Positions 46,718 through 59,443 of a stretch of DNA of 64,000 nt are shown in pieces. The notes beneath the pieces were generated by a model. It saw only the letters and a program-made list of their open reading frames with translations, was not told where the DNA came from and searched no databases. The first letter of the stretch is position 1; every line of letters starts with the position of its first letter. The position numbers and the translations under genes were made by a program. The DNA comes from Isoetes taiwanensis. Taxonomy: Eukaryota > Streptophyta > Lycopodiopsida > Isoetales > Isoetaceae. The stretch lies in the NCBI GenBank assembly GCA_021234155.1, contig JAJEKV010000036.1, positions 11,547,426-11,611,425 of the forward strand, in the 5' to 3' direction.

Positions 46718-47588
46718 ATAACTGAGGGAATCTATGAAAATTCTTCCGAAAAGTTTCAAATTGTTCTAATAGGTTCTAGAATGTTCGAGAATGTAGGAAT
46801 CCATGGGAAGGTAAGAGAATCTAGGAAATGGTTCCAAAAGTTCTAGGATATTTTGAAAGTCTCGAATGTTCCTAAAGTCTTAGAATGTTCCGAAAGCCTT
46901 AGAATGTTCTAAAAAGTTCTAGAATGTAAAGGAATCCGTGAGAATAACTAATCTAAGAAAATCTCATAAAATGTGAGAGAATCTAGGAAAATGTCGATGT
47001 AAGGGAATCTCTTAAAATCTAGGGGATCTAAGGGAATCTTCATAAAATCTAAGGCAATCTAGGAAAATGTTGATGAAATCTTAGAGTATCTAAGGGAATC
47101 TTTATAAAATCTCTTTGAATCTCATATAATGTAAGGGAACCTAAGGCAATCTCATAAAATCTAAAGGGATCTAAGGGAATTTAAGGGGATCGTCATAGAA
47201 TCTTGGAGAATCTACGGAAATCTAATGGAATCTAGAGGGAATCTTATAAAATTTAGAGGAATCTCCACGAAACCTCCAAGAGAACCTTGGTAGAATCTTA
47301 GAGAATCTATGAATTTAGAGTATTCTCAAGACATTCTTTTAGAATGTAGGGCACGACAAGAACTTGCAGCATAGGAACATGCTAAAACTCGAACATGCAC
47401 CGTAGGACGCATTAAATTTCTTGTATGTATGTACATACAATACTAGCTCTTTATGGCTATAGATCCTCCCAATTCAAATTAGATAGATCATATATATTTA
47501 TTATTTACGATAATATATCATTTGAAAAAATATACCTACCTAGTAGATACATATGCATATATGTATCTGGCCAATAATAGTTTGAAAA

Positions 47589-47608
47589 GTTCCCGCCAAT
47601 AACCCTAA
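47589..47608. promoter_or_regulatory. E2F-like site and telo-box-like motif
   Basis: GTTCCCGCCAA (47,589-47,599; reverse TTGGCGGGAAC) closely matches the E2F/DP consensus, and AACCCTAAA starts at 47,601. The pair lies 22-41 bp before the ATG of the LIN37-like gene. In plants, E2F sites and telo boxes mark proliferation-linked promoters. Confidence 0.6.
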
Positions 47609-47629
47609 ATGGGCAATTAGGGCAAATTG

Positions 47630-50600
47630 ATGGAGCCGGAGCCTAGACGCCAAGACGACGACGACGAAGAAGAAGAAGAAGATAGCAGACCCGCCGGAAC
47701 ACCCCCTGCCACAGGTACTAGCACAAGCAGCAGTAATGCTAGCAGCTGTTTAACCCACACAACAGAGCCCAATGCTAACCCTAGCCTCTGTATCATCCCC
47801 ACAACTGGGGACGTTAATTCTGCGCCATTGCCCAGGTTAGAAAATCCAGTTTTTGTTTCTCAGCAGGATAATTTAGAAATCGTTGCTCCGGATAGTGCTG
47901 CTCCACATGTTCCTTCTAGTCCTGTTCAGTATCAGCAGCTTCTTGGAGGTGTTCAGAGTCAGCTTGGAAGCAGACAGCAGTTTCAGCACATCAAAAATAC
48001 TTCTGGGGCGGCGTTAGGTCAGCAACCAAGACTGCCATCTATGCCACTTCTTGAAATGCTTGCCAAAATGCAGCAGAAAACAATTTCTATTCATACTACT
48101 ACTCAATCAGCTCAAAAAAGTCATCAAAGTAATGCAAAACCGGTGCAGACATCTATTGCCTCTGGAAGTATGGCTCATGTTGTTCATCCAGCAAGAGGTC
48201 AGTTGGCAGTTGCGTCTGTTTCGTCCAGACATCATCAATTGCCTCATGCTCAGAAGGGTCCTTTACCGCAACCGTTCCAAGGTCAACTACGGACTTCGCT
48301 TGCTAAGATAGGTTCAGTAACTCGCAGCACCTTTCCCCAAACAATATTGTCAGAGGAAGTAGCTACATCTGCAAGTGATCATTCTCAAGTAAAATGCCTA
48401 GCCGAAGCTAATGGCCTTTGCACAATGGCTCAAATAAATTATCAGCAGAGTCAGACTTCTCATGCTCTATTGACAAGCATGAAAGCTGTTCCAAGCTGGC
48501 TTCCTTCTCTGACTCAGGTATTGTCTAATTGAGATTGAATTGTTTTGGTCATAACTGATTGATGCAAGTATTCAGACTGCTTTCCCATTTCAAGTGTAGC
48601 AAAAATACATCAATTCTATTACTTACTTCTCAGTAAAAAAAAGGGCTGAAGTAGCCACTGCAAACGTGTGAGCATTAGTTTATGAACAACTTTGTGGGGG
48701 CTCTTAGGAATATAATCATGCTAAGGGCTTTTTATTTTTTCATCTTGTCGGTTATGTTCCATCTTAACAAGAGTCGAACATTGTCTGCTGCAACAATTGT
48801 GGAATGTGGACTAGCCGAGACTTGTTTTATAATTAAGCTTTTTTCTGTTGTGTCCTTTTCAAATGAGACGATGTTGGCCGAGAATATGCAATTGTATAGT
48901 TTAGAAGGATCAAGCTTACAAACACGGAATATATAAATAATGTTGTAATGACACGCACAGAATATATAAATAAATTTGTAATGACATACTTGTTGCATTT
49001 GTCAAATACTATAAATTGCATTATGTCCTTGATGAAACAGGTTCAGGGTGCAGTCGAGCCTGCTGGGGCAGCGAATATGGGTGAATGTTCTTCTAGGTAA
49101 TCATATGTGTATTTAACAATTGACAAGATATGTTTGACAGTCTTATCAACTTTATAATGCAAACCTTGGAGCATATGCGAGTCTCTACCATTCTTGCTGC
49201 CTTAGGTTGATTTATATCAATTCTCTGGCTTTACAGTTACACACATAAAAATATAGTCCTTGATCCACTGCTCCTTTCATAACAAATGATATATGCTTCT
49301 TGCGGTTTTGGATTTCCTTAGTACCTAGCAGGTTTTGAAGTTCATGAAATCTCACCTCTTTCAATCCTTTTTCAAGTTGAATGTGGTATTTTATTCATAA
49401 GAATCAAATGTGTGGTTCTGTCTTTTGCACTTTTTCACTTGTTGAGGAGCATGTGATCCTTCCATAGAATTATAGAAAGAATGCTTGCATATAAAAGATT
49501 TATATACACGGATGTGAAAATGTGCCGTCTTCTATTAATTCTAAGTTATCTTGAAGTTGAGAAGATCCTTATGCAATTTTGGCTATTTGGTGATATGAAG
49601 GTTTTAATGTTGTCGCTGACTTTTATATAGGAACAGAGGTGTCGACAATCCTTCAATAATAATTGTCAACAGTAGGAAAGTAAGTAGTGCTCTTTTTCAT
49701 TGTTCGATTAAGTTGTTTAAGCTGTCGATAGCCAACTCAAATCATGTCATAGCCAGAGGTATCTGGTATGCCATCTATACTAGTTAGAAGAAAGAAGCGA
49801 TGCTTTTTTTCTTGATGCCACCCTCCCTGTTAATCTGCATTTCGTACATGTTGCAGAATCAATAATTGGATGCTAATAGGATCACATCGCTTTAAACTGA
49901 AACAAAGTGGCATTTATGAAAGATGGAATTTTTCAAAAAGAACTCTCTTCTCCTGCTCATCATTCTCATTGACATAATTTTCCAAAGAAAAATGTGGTAA
50001 TGTATACTTATTTTCAATAACTCATTTGCCATAATAGTGTTGTTCATTTGGTAAGATCGTTTTGGGTTCACATTTTGATGTATTGAAAGTACATTGACCT
50101 TGCACTCTCAGTTAATTCATGCTCATATTAAAATTTGCTTTGCAGGTCAGGCTAACACCAGAAGTGGAATCTGCTTCTCTTTATTCCCTCTGTCGTCGTT
50201 GGGTTCGGAATGATGCTCATAGGAAGGATCAGGTTAATTAATCTTGTAATCAGTAGGTACCTATGGCGAATGATGTTGTTAATGTAGCGCATTAGGAGCT
50301 ATTTTTTCAAATAGGAACATGGCCCTTGCACTAGAACCATTGTTTCAGTGGCCCTTGCACTAGAATTATTGTTTGACAGTGAAATTGTCACATATTATAT
50401 AATGTAACATGATAATGCTTCATGTCTATGTTGCTTTCAATGGTCAGTTTTACTTTCATACGAAAGAAGCTGAAAATTGTCTCGTACCACTTGGATTTTA
50501 ATTGTATTTTCTATTTGCAGCTTGGTCAATGGGATTGCGTTGTGTCACTTCCAAAACCGTTATCTGCAGCAGAAATACCAAAATATGAAACTGAGACAAT

Positions 50601-50966
50601 GGAGAACATGCTAGATGATCAGGTTTGCATATTTATGCAGGTTCAAAACCGAGAATTTGTTTGTTTTGACATTTAGAATATCCAGTGTTGCCATAATGTT
50701 AGTACTATGTTTATAAAATAGGGGTCTGTTTGTATGCAGTTGCATGTGCAAGGATCTGAGGCGACAAGTGAGGAACTACTGCAACATCATGTTAAATGCT
50801 TTAAGCATGTGAGGAAAAGGTAGGTAGAAAATCAAAATTGCAAAGAAAAATAACTGCATTCGCATTCAATAATTTACCAGCTTGTAATGGCAGGGCTAGG
50901 GAGGAAAGGATGCAAAGGATTGCCAGGTTTAAACCAAGACTTGCGTTATTATTGCCTCCTATGTAA
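47630..50966 (+). CDS. LIN37-like protein (candidate MuvB/DREAM subunit)
   Basis: Seven exons (47,630-48,517; 49,041-49,096; 49,631-49,679; 50,146-50,232; 50,521-50,622; 50,740-50,819; 50,894-50,966) join in frame to 444 codons plus stop, all GT-AG. The start is the ATG of MEPEPRRQ; a TTG one codon earlier is in frame but not needed. The N-terminal 296 residues are one exon: an acidic run (DDDDEEEEED), then Ser/Gln/His-rich sequence with SMPLLEMLAKMQ. The C-terminal part holds the family signature VRLTPE, YSLCRRWVRND, SEELLQHHVKCFKHVRKR and a basic end, REERMQRIARFKPRLALLLP. This pattern resembles LIN37, a subunit of the cell-cycle-repressing MuvB core. The gene looks intact. The assignment rests on motif memory; an uncharacterised plant-specific protein is the alternative. 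Confidence 0.8.
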
Positions 50967-53881
50967 ATTCGCAAAAGCAGGTGCCGTGAATTTAAGTGGT
51001 ACAAATTCTACTTTGGTAAGCTTATTGTGGATTATTCACAAAGGAAGCAAAAGCCACTCGCTTTTGTTACCCTAAGCTACCCGCATCATGATTAATCACT
51101 GTTATGAAAATATCAGATGTAATTAATTCTTTGTAATAACCTTATATTATCATCAATTTTTGGTGCTTTTTTATGTCTATTTTGTTTTACCATTTACTGG
51201 TCATTGGATTTGAGAAGATATTGCTCCATGAATTTACGTAGGCTCCGCTTATAGGTCATGCCATAATTTGCATTGGCTCATGTAGATTTTCAAAATCTGT
51301 CTCATACATGCCAAGTTAATCTTAGAAGCTAAGAAGCTGCTCTAATTGCATGAGAAGTAGCTTTCAACAAGGTAAGGGAGGAAAGTCAATCTAAATCATA
51401 GGCCACAACTTTGACAGCCCCAAAAAGAGCCACGGCTCAAAGGCAAGAATGTTCTTGTTTCCAATAATTCTGCTGTCATCATAAACCATGTTAGAATGGG
51501 TTTCTAACTGCATGATGTTCATATCTCTACCTTGCGTTGTATATTGTTCATCTTAGCCATGGGATGTCTCTTCATCATGTCCTTTGCTTCTTGACATGTC
51601 ACCAGTATCCCTAATGCTAAGAAGGGCATAGATTGCTTCTTGACATGTCATCAGTATCCCTAATGCTAAGACGGGCATAGATAACAGCTACACTGCGATC
51701 ATGTGTTGTAAAAATATTTTGTATGTAAAATGATGGAAATACATGGAGATAGCTAAATTTGGCATATAATAGTTGCATGAACAGAGATTTCTGTATGCCA
51801 TGCAATAGAATCTTAAAGAAGAAGCTGGCGTCATCTTATAAAGTCAAATGCAGATTGGCGTGGTTATAGACCTGCTTTTTGCTCACCTCTGTCCCAATAT
51901 ATAGAGAGCACACGATCGCAAAAAAATGCAGGTAACATATTATGGTCCCAAATCGAGGGAGAACTAAAGGAAGATCCAATTCGTGGAGGAAAAAATTACC
52001 AAGTTCTTGAATACAACGTGTACTCCAATGATTGAGGTCCTTTTTTGTATATTTTTTTAACTTACCCATGCAATATCTCTTCATCACGTCCTATGCTTCT
52101 TGATATATCACTATTATCCTAATGCTATAACAATGGTGCTACACTTCGACGATGGGCCTAACAAAAATAATTTCTACATAAAGTGATGGAAATACATGGG
52201 GACAGTCAAATGTAGAATATAATAGTTGCATGAACAGAGATTTTTCTATGCCACGCAATAGAATCTTAAATACAAAGCTAGAGCATCTTACAAAGTCAAA
52301 TGCATATTGATATGGTTATAGACCTGCTTTTTGCTCACCTCTATACAAAAATATGACCTGAATGTTCCAATATACAAAGAATACATGATCACAAAACAAT
52401 TTGCAAGTAACATTATTTATAGAACCTATGATATTCAAAAGGACTGGGGGAGAACTAAAAGAATGCTCGGTCTTTAATCCAAGGCAAAAAAAAAATTAGG
52501 CATTATGTGCAAGGAAAAGGGGAAGAAAGAAAACACTAGACATTATCTGAAGTACAGTGCACAAAGATGGGGCGTTTCTGAGATCTTCGTTGGATCGCCC
52601 ATCTCACCACAGGCTCTCTACTTTGAAAGATGGACACCTAGAATCCCATGCAAGAATGTATATACAAGGGAGGCCATCTACACATTTCATCTTTGGAATC
52701 GTATAATAATGCAACAAAGAAAATGCTTAGCTAATTGGAAAAAATCTTTGTAGCTAGTTCGAGCTTCAGGGTTGCGATCTGAGAAAAAGGAAAAGGGAGC
52801 AGTGCCAAATAAAAAATTAGTAGATATAATCTCAGACGTTCTTCACCTCTGCTGACAAATTACCTGCAATAGTAGGCTTAGGCTGGTGAATAGGAATATC
52901 TAGGCAATATTCTGGTATAGAAAAAAAATATACTCACTCGGCAACAAAAGCGAAGGTCTACCCCTTTAGGGCAACTCCAAAAACACTAGTTGTACACATC
53001 CATGACAAATTATGAGCCAATTTTACACAAGCAAGCAATATGAGAGTTGATGGGAAGTATATACTTTGAAAATACACAATCAATTCGCTCTCTGCTTCAA
53101 ACTTAAATTTCATAGGCTTGACTGATATACAGGCAATGCTTTGAGGCATGACATATATAATTGAAAATACCATCAAAGTGCCCCAGATGTAGTACATACA
53201 TAAGCTCATCTAACAACTTTTTTTCTTTATCTAATCTTTGATGCCATTTCTTATATCATTCTTGTTATATTTGGAGAAACTTTTCGGACATCAAATTATG
53301 GAATATATATCAAGCATTTCGTTTCCTACCAAAAGAGATATGATGAAATCCATGAAAGCTTCTTGGCTATCTTTTGAATTTAGAATAAAAAAATCCAATG
53401 CATGTTTGATTATTTTGCACCTTAGGCATATCAATAACCGATTGAGACGACTTAGGAATCTCGCTATTTTGATTTGGCCAGTCCTCATCAGGTTTGGGTT
53501 CTCTGCAGTATGAGTCCATGATTAGCTTTCCATGTTGCATATGTATCATTTTCCCTAGCATAGAATCCATGAGTGAAAGTCCTAGGCAACATATATAAAA
53601 GATAAAGATTTTTATCACATCAAAACTATGATTTGATGGTCAAAATAAATATGATATGAAATTGTGTTTGTTGGGCACAATATTTAACATTTATGAGAAT
53701 GAATGAAGCAATGTATCACATACATTGAGTGCAGTGCCAAAAAGAGTTACAATGTGTTGGCTTATTTGCACAATAATCAAGAATGGAAGGCGATCAAGTT
53801 ACCAATTACTTTAGTACTACTTTGTCAATTTCGATAACAAAAGAATGAACGCTCTTATAGAGGATAGCCTGTAAATCGTCT
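50967..53881. other. Non-genic stretch with local duplications
   Basis: A 44-bp tandem repeat (CTTGACATGTCA to GGGCATAGAT) covers about 51,587-51,677. A 250-bp block at 51,675-51,925 (GCTACACTGCGAT to CTCACCTCT) recurs diverged at 52,137-52,385. No ORF has coding character. Confidence 0.6.
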
Positions 53882-53970
53882 AAGAATAGAATAGAATAGA
53901 ATAGAATAGAATAGAATAGAATAGAATAGAATAGAATAGAATAGAATAGAATAGAATAGAATAGAATAGA
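53882..53970. repeat. (AGAAT)n microsatellite
   Basis: About 17 perfect copies of a 5-bp unit. It adjoins a dispersed repeat, 53,971-54,066, that is the inverted partner of 26,555-26,675, where the pentamer run is short and degenerate. Confidence 0.97.
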
Positions 53971-54808
53971 TTTTTATCATCCATGGAGACCAATTGGCCT
54001 ATGGGATCCAAACAAAAAGAGAACAGCGTATGACCGTCAAGATTAAAAAAACCCCGCCCCGAAAGGTTTAAGAGGAAAAAATCTTAGCAGTAATAAGTAT
54101 GCTTGTACCTTGTACAAAGAAGGCAACTAAAACCATTGTTAACAAGAAAATGATTCCAGGATCTATTAAGACAACCGAACAACATAGAGGTAATTTTAAA
54201 AAGTCAATCTTTCCTCATTTGAGATTGTAAACAATATTTTCCAATCAAAACATAGCAGGAAGGTATATACTAACTCTACTAGGAATAAAATAATTGCAAT
54301 GTAAGTGTATAACTTTGGGTTTCATAATACAAGAGCACTAGCTTTATGTGCAAAGGAGTTAAATAATTTGTACATTGAGAATGCAAACAATGACTAGGAT
54401 AGACTCATTGTCATTAATATAGCAATGGCCGAATCACATCCATTTCATGCAGACTTTCTTCTACTTGTTTTACAAAACTGGAATTTGTACCATACAAAGT
54501 AGAACACAAGAACAGTTTGTTAGATGCACCGATACAATATGTCAAATCAAACAACAATGTTTGAAGAGGAAACAAATATAAAAGTGTGTGGTACCTGTCA
54601 AATTAACAGGGTGATTGAAACTCCTCTGCAAATCAGGCGCTTTAATGCTAGAACCATGCACATGCAACTACTTTATATAATAGATCTCTCTGTTTGATAG
54701 ACATTTACGTCCATCAGAGATATTGCATAGACCATACACACACAGCTTTAGATGCCTTGCATACATTTACAATAGTCTAAAAGATGGTAGATTTTATCGG
54801 TGCTATTG

Positions 54809-56228
54809 TTGGCACCCTAACTATACATTTAAAACCAAACGTATATCGAGTTAGATATACTGCGTATATCGAACTCGATATACAATATATCGAACTCAAT
54901 ATACGATTTTTTTTATTTTTTTTTTTAATTTTCGAGTTTGGCCGGGCGGAAAATTTCGTATAATACACAAAATACAATCGTCATTTTTATACAATTATAC
55001 GGTATATATAGCGTATATCAAACTCGATATATGACATATACGTATATCGCACTCGATATACGCTATATACGTATAAAAATTTATATACGAATTTTTATTT
55101 TTGCAGCCCATGGCCTTTGCCACAAAAGACGTATATCGTATGCAAGAGATTGTTCATATGGTTGCAATTAATTGGACACAAGAAAACCACGATGATATAT
55201 TACAATGACATAAATGTACAAACTCTAGATGCTACTGATGCTGGCCCATCTCTCTAAGTCTACGATGATACCAGTACACACTGGAATACAAAAGAGCCAA
55301 CATAATTGGCCATTGAGTCCTCTCAGAGCGGACGTCCTCCGTTGTGTACCAACTTCTCCCAACCTGCACAAGTATAAGAGTTAAAAATTGGTTGAACACT
55401 TATAGCATATACAAAAGCATATTAGATAGTAGACTCACATGTGTATGTGGAACCTCAGGCCGTAAAAGAGTCCTAACCAGCTGAATGCTCAAAGCTGCGT
55501 GAACACCGCAACTCGACTGATCCTGCTGCTGTGGAATTGTGAGTGAGCTGATGGTTGCTCTACGGATCTAGTCTCTCCAATGACTAGTGGCACTCAAAGT
55601 AGCAAATATGTGGCCACCTAACCTATAGAATATATAATTAAAACTAGATGTAATACACTTCATTAATTACTATTTGAGAAAAATACACAAACTTACTGAT
55701 GTAGTGTGTTCTCCTGCACCCTAAACCCGCTAGTCAATGGAACAGAATCAAGGTAGAACCATCCAAGGTGCGAGTCTGGAATGCCAAGTGCCTGCCTGAC
55801 CTGGTCACATCAAAAGCATGAACATAAATAGTTGTAGAACTCATACAAGAACGAGATGTAAAAGTAAGAAACCTTTGAGGAATTTGATGCGAATACTCTT
55901 ACTAACCTGGTGCTTCTTCCATGATCTGATCAGGTATGAATGCTGCCGAAATTCTCTCCAAAAAACGCGCCGGAAATTGCTTCAAAAAACCCGGAAAAAC
56001 ACAAAAAAAAAATTAATATACAGTAGTATATCGAGTTAGATATACTATAGTATATCGAGTTCGATATATTATTGTATCTAACTCGATATACTACGGTATA
56101 TCAATTTTATATGCTTTTTTATACGCCATTTTCCGGCACCCTGCTGGATATACGTATATCGAACTCAATATATGCCATATATCGAACTCGATATACGCAT
56201 GGTTTCGAATGTTTAGTTAGGGAGCCAA
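54809..56228. mobile_element. TIR transposon with Ulp1-like gene remnant
   Basis: The ends TTGGCACCCTAACTA (54,809) and TAGTTAGGGAGCCAA (ending 56,228) are inverted. Subterminal regions on both sides are packed with palindromic TATATCGA[G/A][C/T]TCGATATA-like words. Long TIRs plus a C48-peptidase gene recall Mutator-like elements that carry Ulp1 genes. No transposase and no clear 9-bp target duplication were found, so the superfamily is uncertain. Confidence 0.75.
55232..55803 (-). pseudogene. Ulp1/C48 cysteine-peptidase-like gene, C-terminal part
   Basis: On the minus strand three exons with good splice sites (about 55,803-55,697; 55,622-55,439; 55,363-55,232) join in frame. They encode LGIPDSHLGWFYLDSVP, then LTIPQQQDQSSCGVHAALSI, then SERTQWPIMLALLYSSVYWY up to a stop. 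A W-x-x-D strand and the Q-(x)n-D-x-SCGV motif, with Cys as the catalytic residue, are typical of Ulp1-like peptidases. An in-frame TAG (complement of 55,568-55,570, in GD-stop-IRRA) breaks exon 2. Upstream exons containing the catalytic His are not clear. It sits inside the TIR element and is probably its cargo. Confidence 0.72.
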
Positions 56229-57221
56229 TATTTTACCCGAGATTTTATATCACTCTTTCTAAGCATATTGATAAACCATCATATTGAAACTGTATAGGCC
56301 AATATTCTACACATTCTATATCTGTTATGGCTACAAGTATCTGAGCATTCTTAATTCATAGAGGAGGAATTCAAAGAATTCCCCCTTTAAAAGCATGAAA
56401 TGTTTGTACAAGCAACTAAAGCTTCAACAAATAGCTTGGTAGTTCCAGATAAATGGCATGGCTTATTTGGCTAATTTCAAGTGCATCCAATTTGGTCTTT
56501 GTGGTATATTTTAAGCATAGTGTCTGGGATCAATTTGCTCACTGCACTGTATTCCCAAAAATCCCCAATTAGTCTCTATTTTCCTTCAAATGAATCTTCT
56601 TAGCAGTCAATCTCTCTTTTAAAGGTTAGATGAATAGAAACATCATAAGTTTGGATCCCTTAGTATCTGGATTGATTTCAACTTCCAATCCTCTAAATGG
56701 AGCAATTTATGAGCATCTAATGTGCTCTTCAATTCCAAGGTTTTGATATCTTAACTATTTTGTTGACTATCAATTAAAAGGCCCATTTGGACAACATTCC
56801 CCATTCACCCAAAGGGATCCAGTACATACTGCTACATGCCTGCAGCAACCAAGGGAAGCCCTCCATCTTGCCCAATTAGGTCGTGTACAAACTATTTACT
56901 ACATGCATGCAGCACCAACAGAAGCCCAATTTGATCATGAACAATATTCTGATCGTGAACAATATTCTGTTGGTGAACAATTTTGTTGTGTACAAACTAC
57001 TTACTACATGCCCAGTTTGATCGTAAACAATATTCTGAAGAGACATGATTCTCGGGACAACAACAATGTCATTATGTAACCTTTATATAAATTCTGTGGT
57101 GGAAAACGATTTGCTTCTCTTCATTTTCATAGTTCAACCATTTTGGGAAATCCAATTTCGATGCAAAGGCATGCTAACATATGGTCTAGAAGTGTGACTT
57201 ACTCAGCTAAGAACATATCTA
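56229..57221. other. Non-genic stretch
   Basis: AT-rich. Contains clustered words TACTACATGC and GAACAATATTCTG (56,830-57,040) as imperfect local repeats. No gene seen. Confidence 0.5.
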
Positions 57222-57356
57222 CTATATGTCCTACATCAATATGTAGCATAATAACAGGGGGTTGTTTTTATATTTTTGTACATTTTTCACTATGGTTTTT
57301 ATATGATTTGGTGGCCGTATTTTACAATGTGTACTAATGCGTACATCTAGAGTGCG
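57222..57356. repeat. Segment duplicated at 60,285-60,412
   Basis: Both copies run from ATCAATATNTAGCATAATAA through GGGGGTTG and TTTTTATATGATTT to GTACTAATGCGTACATCTAG. The second copy starts exactly where the MITE at 59,900-60,284 ends. Confidence 0.8.
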
Positions 57357-58360
57357 CACTGTATTTTCACTTTCTAATTTCATAGTTGTAATGGTTTAGA
57401 CCCATGTTTGTGCCATCATGTTATGTTAATGGCCAAGATGGAGTCGTGAGTCCTTAATCAAGGGCTCACAATAAATACCCTATTTCCATAGCCTATGTAA
57501 TTGTTTTTTAAAATCAAAAGCCAACATGCAGATGACGAGCTCATGTATTCTAGGGTTTCCATCTTTTGCTCTTCCAGCTTGCCGATCTTTGCACTCTGGC
57601 CAACACAGGAGCAACAGTCCCCCATGCATTTGGTTTGTGGCCTGGTTCTGGTGATAAATCCGTATGGGCCCCTTTTCTTTTGGTTGCTTGGTCGGTAGGG
57701 GTAAAAGCTTGGTAGGTTTGGTATGAGAGCATGGCCAGTGATATTGCAAGGGGTAAATCTCGACTTCGGCCAGCAGTTAATATTCGAATGAATCTACACA
57801 GAGAAAATCCTATTAAGTGGATATGGCTTCCCCAGCCTTGTGGCCAGCAGACAACCTCGTAAGTCCTAGCTTCTCAAAACAACCTTAATTTGATTCCTGC
57901 TTTCTGCCAGAACACTTGTGCAATGCAGCATGTCTGATATTAAAAAATTGGATGAATTATTCTGCAGCAGCCGATTTCGTCTCCATCAGAGCTCTTCTGC
58001 TTCAAATTCTTCTACCTCAAAATGTTGGCCTCTTTTGGGCAAATTCAGAGCATCGGCTCCCATCAGTTTTATTTGGCTGGTAACTTACTGGTAATTAATT
58101 TCTATTGCTTTCTAAACCCTCTGAGGCCTGCTCCGCCACCTCCGGAGGCCTTATGGCACTTTCCAGCCTCATGATGGGGCTTGAACCGAGAGCAAAAGGT
58201 AAACACAGCGTGATGCAAGGGGCCAGGGATTTATGTACTGGCGTCAAATGAGAAGGCTTTTACATAAGTAGAAAAACTCTCATTTTTCCTTTGCTTCTAT
58301 GCAGGACGGACGATTTGCAACTCAGTTTGCAGGATATTCTTAATGCAAATGTACTATATT
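57357..58360. other. Non-genic stretch
   Basis: Short ORFs on both strands only (such as 57,480-57,749), with no recognisable domain. Confidence 0.5.
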
Positions 58361-58745
58361 GTTGAGGCTGCGGCATTCTAGAAGTCTGTAGAATTCATGG
58401 GTTATGCTAGATATTGCGATCATGAAGTAAGCATTTGTTTGCATTGAGTTTTTTATTTCCATCATGCATACGCTCTTATTACCAGGTTTCTCAGTATCCC
58501 TTTTAGCTGCACAATGCAGCAACATTAATCGGTGTTTTCTCAGTTCCATCTACAGAAGCTGGTTTCCAGTAGTTGCATTTTGTTGAGGCTGCGGCATTCT
58601 AGAAGTCTGCAGAATTCATGGGTTATGCGATCATGAAGTAAGCATTTGTTTGCATTGATTTTTTTATTTTCACCATGCATACGCTCTTCTTACCCAAGTT
58701 TCTCAGTATCCCTTTTAGCTGCACAATGCAGCAACATTAATCGGT
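58361..58745. repeat. Tandem duplication, period 221
   Basis: GTTGAGGCTGCGGCATTCTAGAAG through CAGCAACATTAATCGGT occurs at 58,361-58,536 and 58,582-58,745, with small differences. Confidence 0.92.
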
Positions 58746-59278
58746 CCATTCCACTGCCATATGTTCTGTCGAGAATCTTCTATTGCAATTTCATTTGGAT
58801 TTTGTCAACATCACAAACCTTGTTTTCTCAGCTCCATCTACGGCTGGTTTCCGTAGTACGAATGCATTGTGTTTTTGTCATATTCAAGCCATTATCTTAT
58901 TATCTGAAAGCCTTGAGTTTTGTTAGTGTTCTTGTCATATTTGCAAGCTTGTTTCTCCCATTCCTCATGTGCAATGCCATAGACAAATTAAAAGCTTTTT
59001 GTTTCTAGAAAAAATGAAAGAATACTTTTAATTTCTCAATCAATCTTATGATGCAGGAAGCAAAAAAGAAAGCTGGAGGAAGAAAGAAAGTTTACACGCT
59101 TTGTTATAAATCCAATTCACCACAAGGTTGTAAAATAAGGAATACCTTTTGCTGGTTATATATACATGTGCTTCAACTTTCTCATTTTTAAAATCTTGTG
59201 TGCTAGTTTCATAGTTGGAGTTTTAAGATCTTATGTGCTAGTTTGTTAGTTGGGACCGGAAATAGTATATGAAAGAGA

Positions 59279-59443
59279 GGAACTCCACATGAATCCTCTT
59301 CTTAAAAATAGAAATCTAGCCTAGCAATAACCAAAGTGGTGAAAATGATGTCATGGATAAAGGAGGAACTCCACATGAATCCTCTTCTTAAAAATAGAAA
59401 TCTAGCCTAGCAATAACCAAAGTGGTGAAAATGATGTCATGTC
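59279..59443. repeat. Exact tandem duplication, period 86
   Basis: GGAACTCCACATGAATCC through GAAAATGATGTCATG is repeated without a visible difference, so the duplication is very recent or an assembly feature. Confidence 0.93.

Larger units (their letters stand above)
44060..47435. repeat. Composite repeat: one inverted and two direct copies
   Basis: Each copy has the same parts: a block of GATCCTACGGCTCACGTGG-type units, AAGGAAAGGCTTTTAAAA, a tRNA-like Pol III module, TTTCAAATATACTTAAGGG, then TTCTAGAA-rich and GGAATCTAAGGGAATCT-rich DNA. In the direct copies it ends with a GCNCCGTAGGACG tail (46,050 and 47,399). The direct copies are about 44,820-46,085 and 46,086-47,435 (heads 1,267 bp apart). 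A shorter inverted copy covers about 44,060-44,720. Copy 1 has an internal tandem duplication of period 193 (45,535-45,910). No coding frame. Confidence 0.85.
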
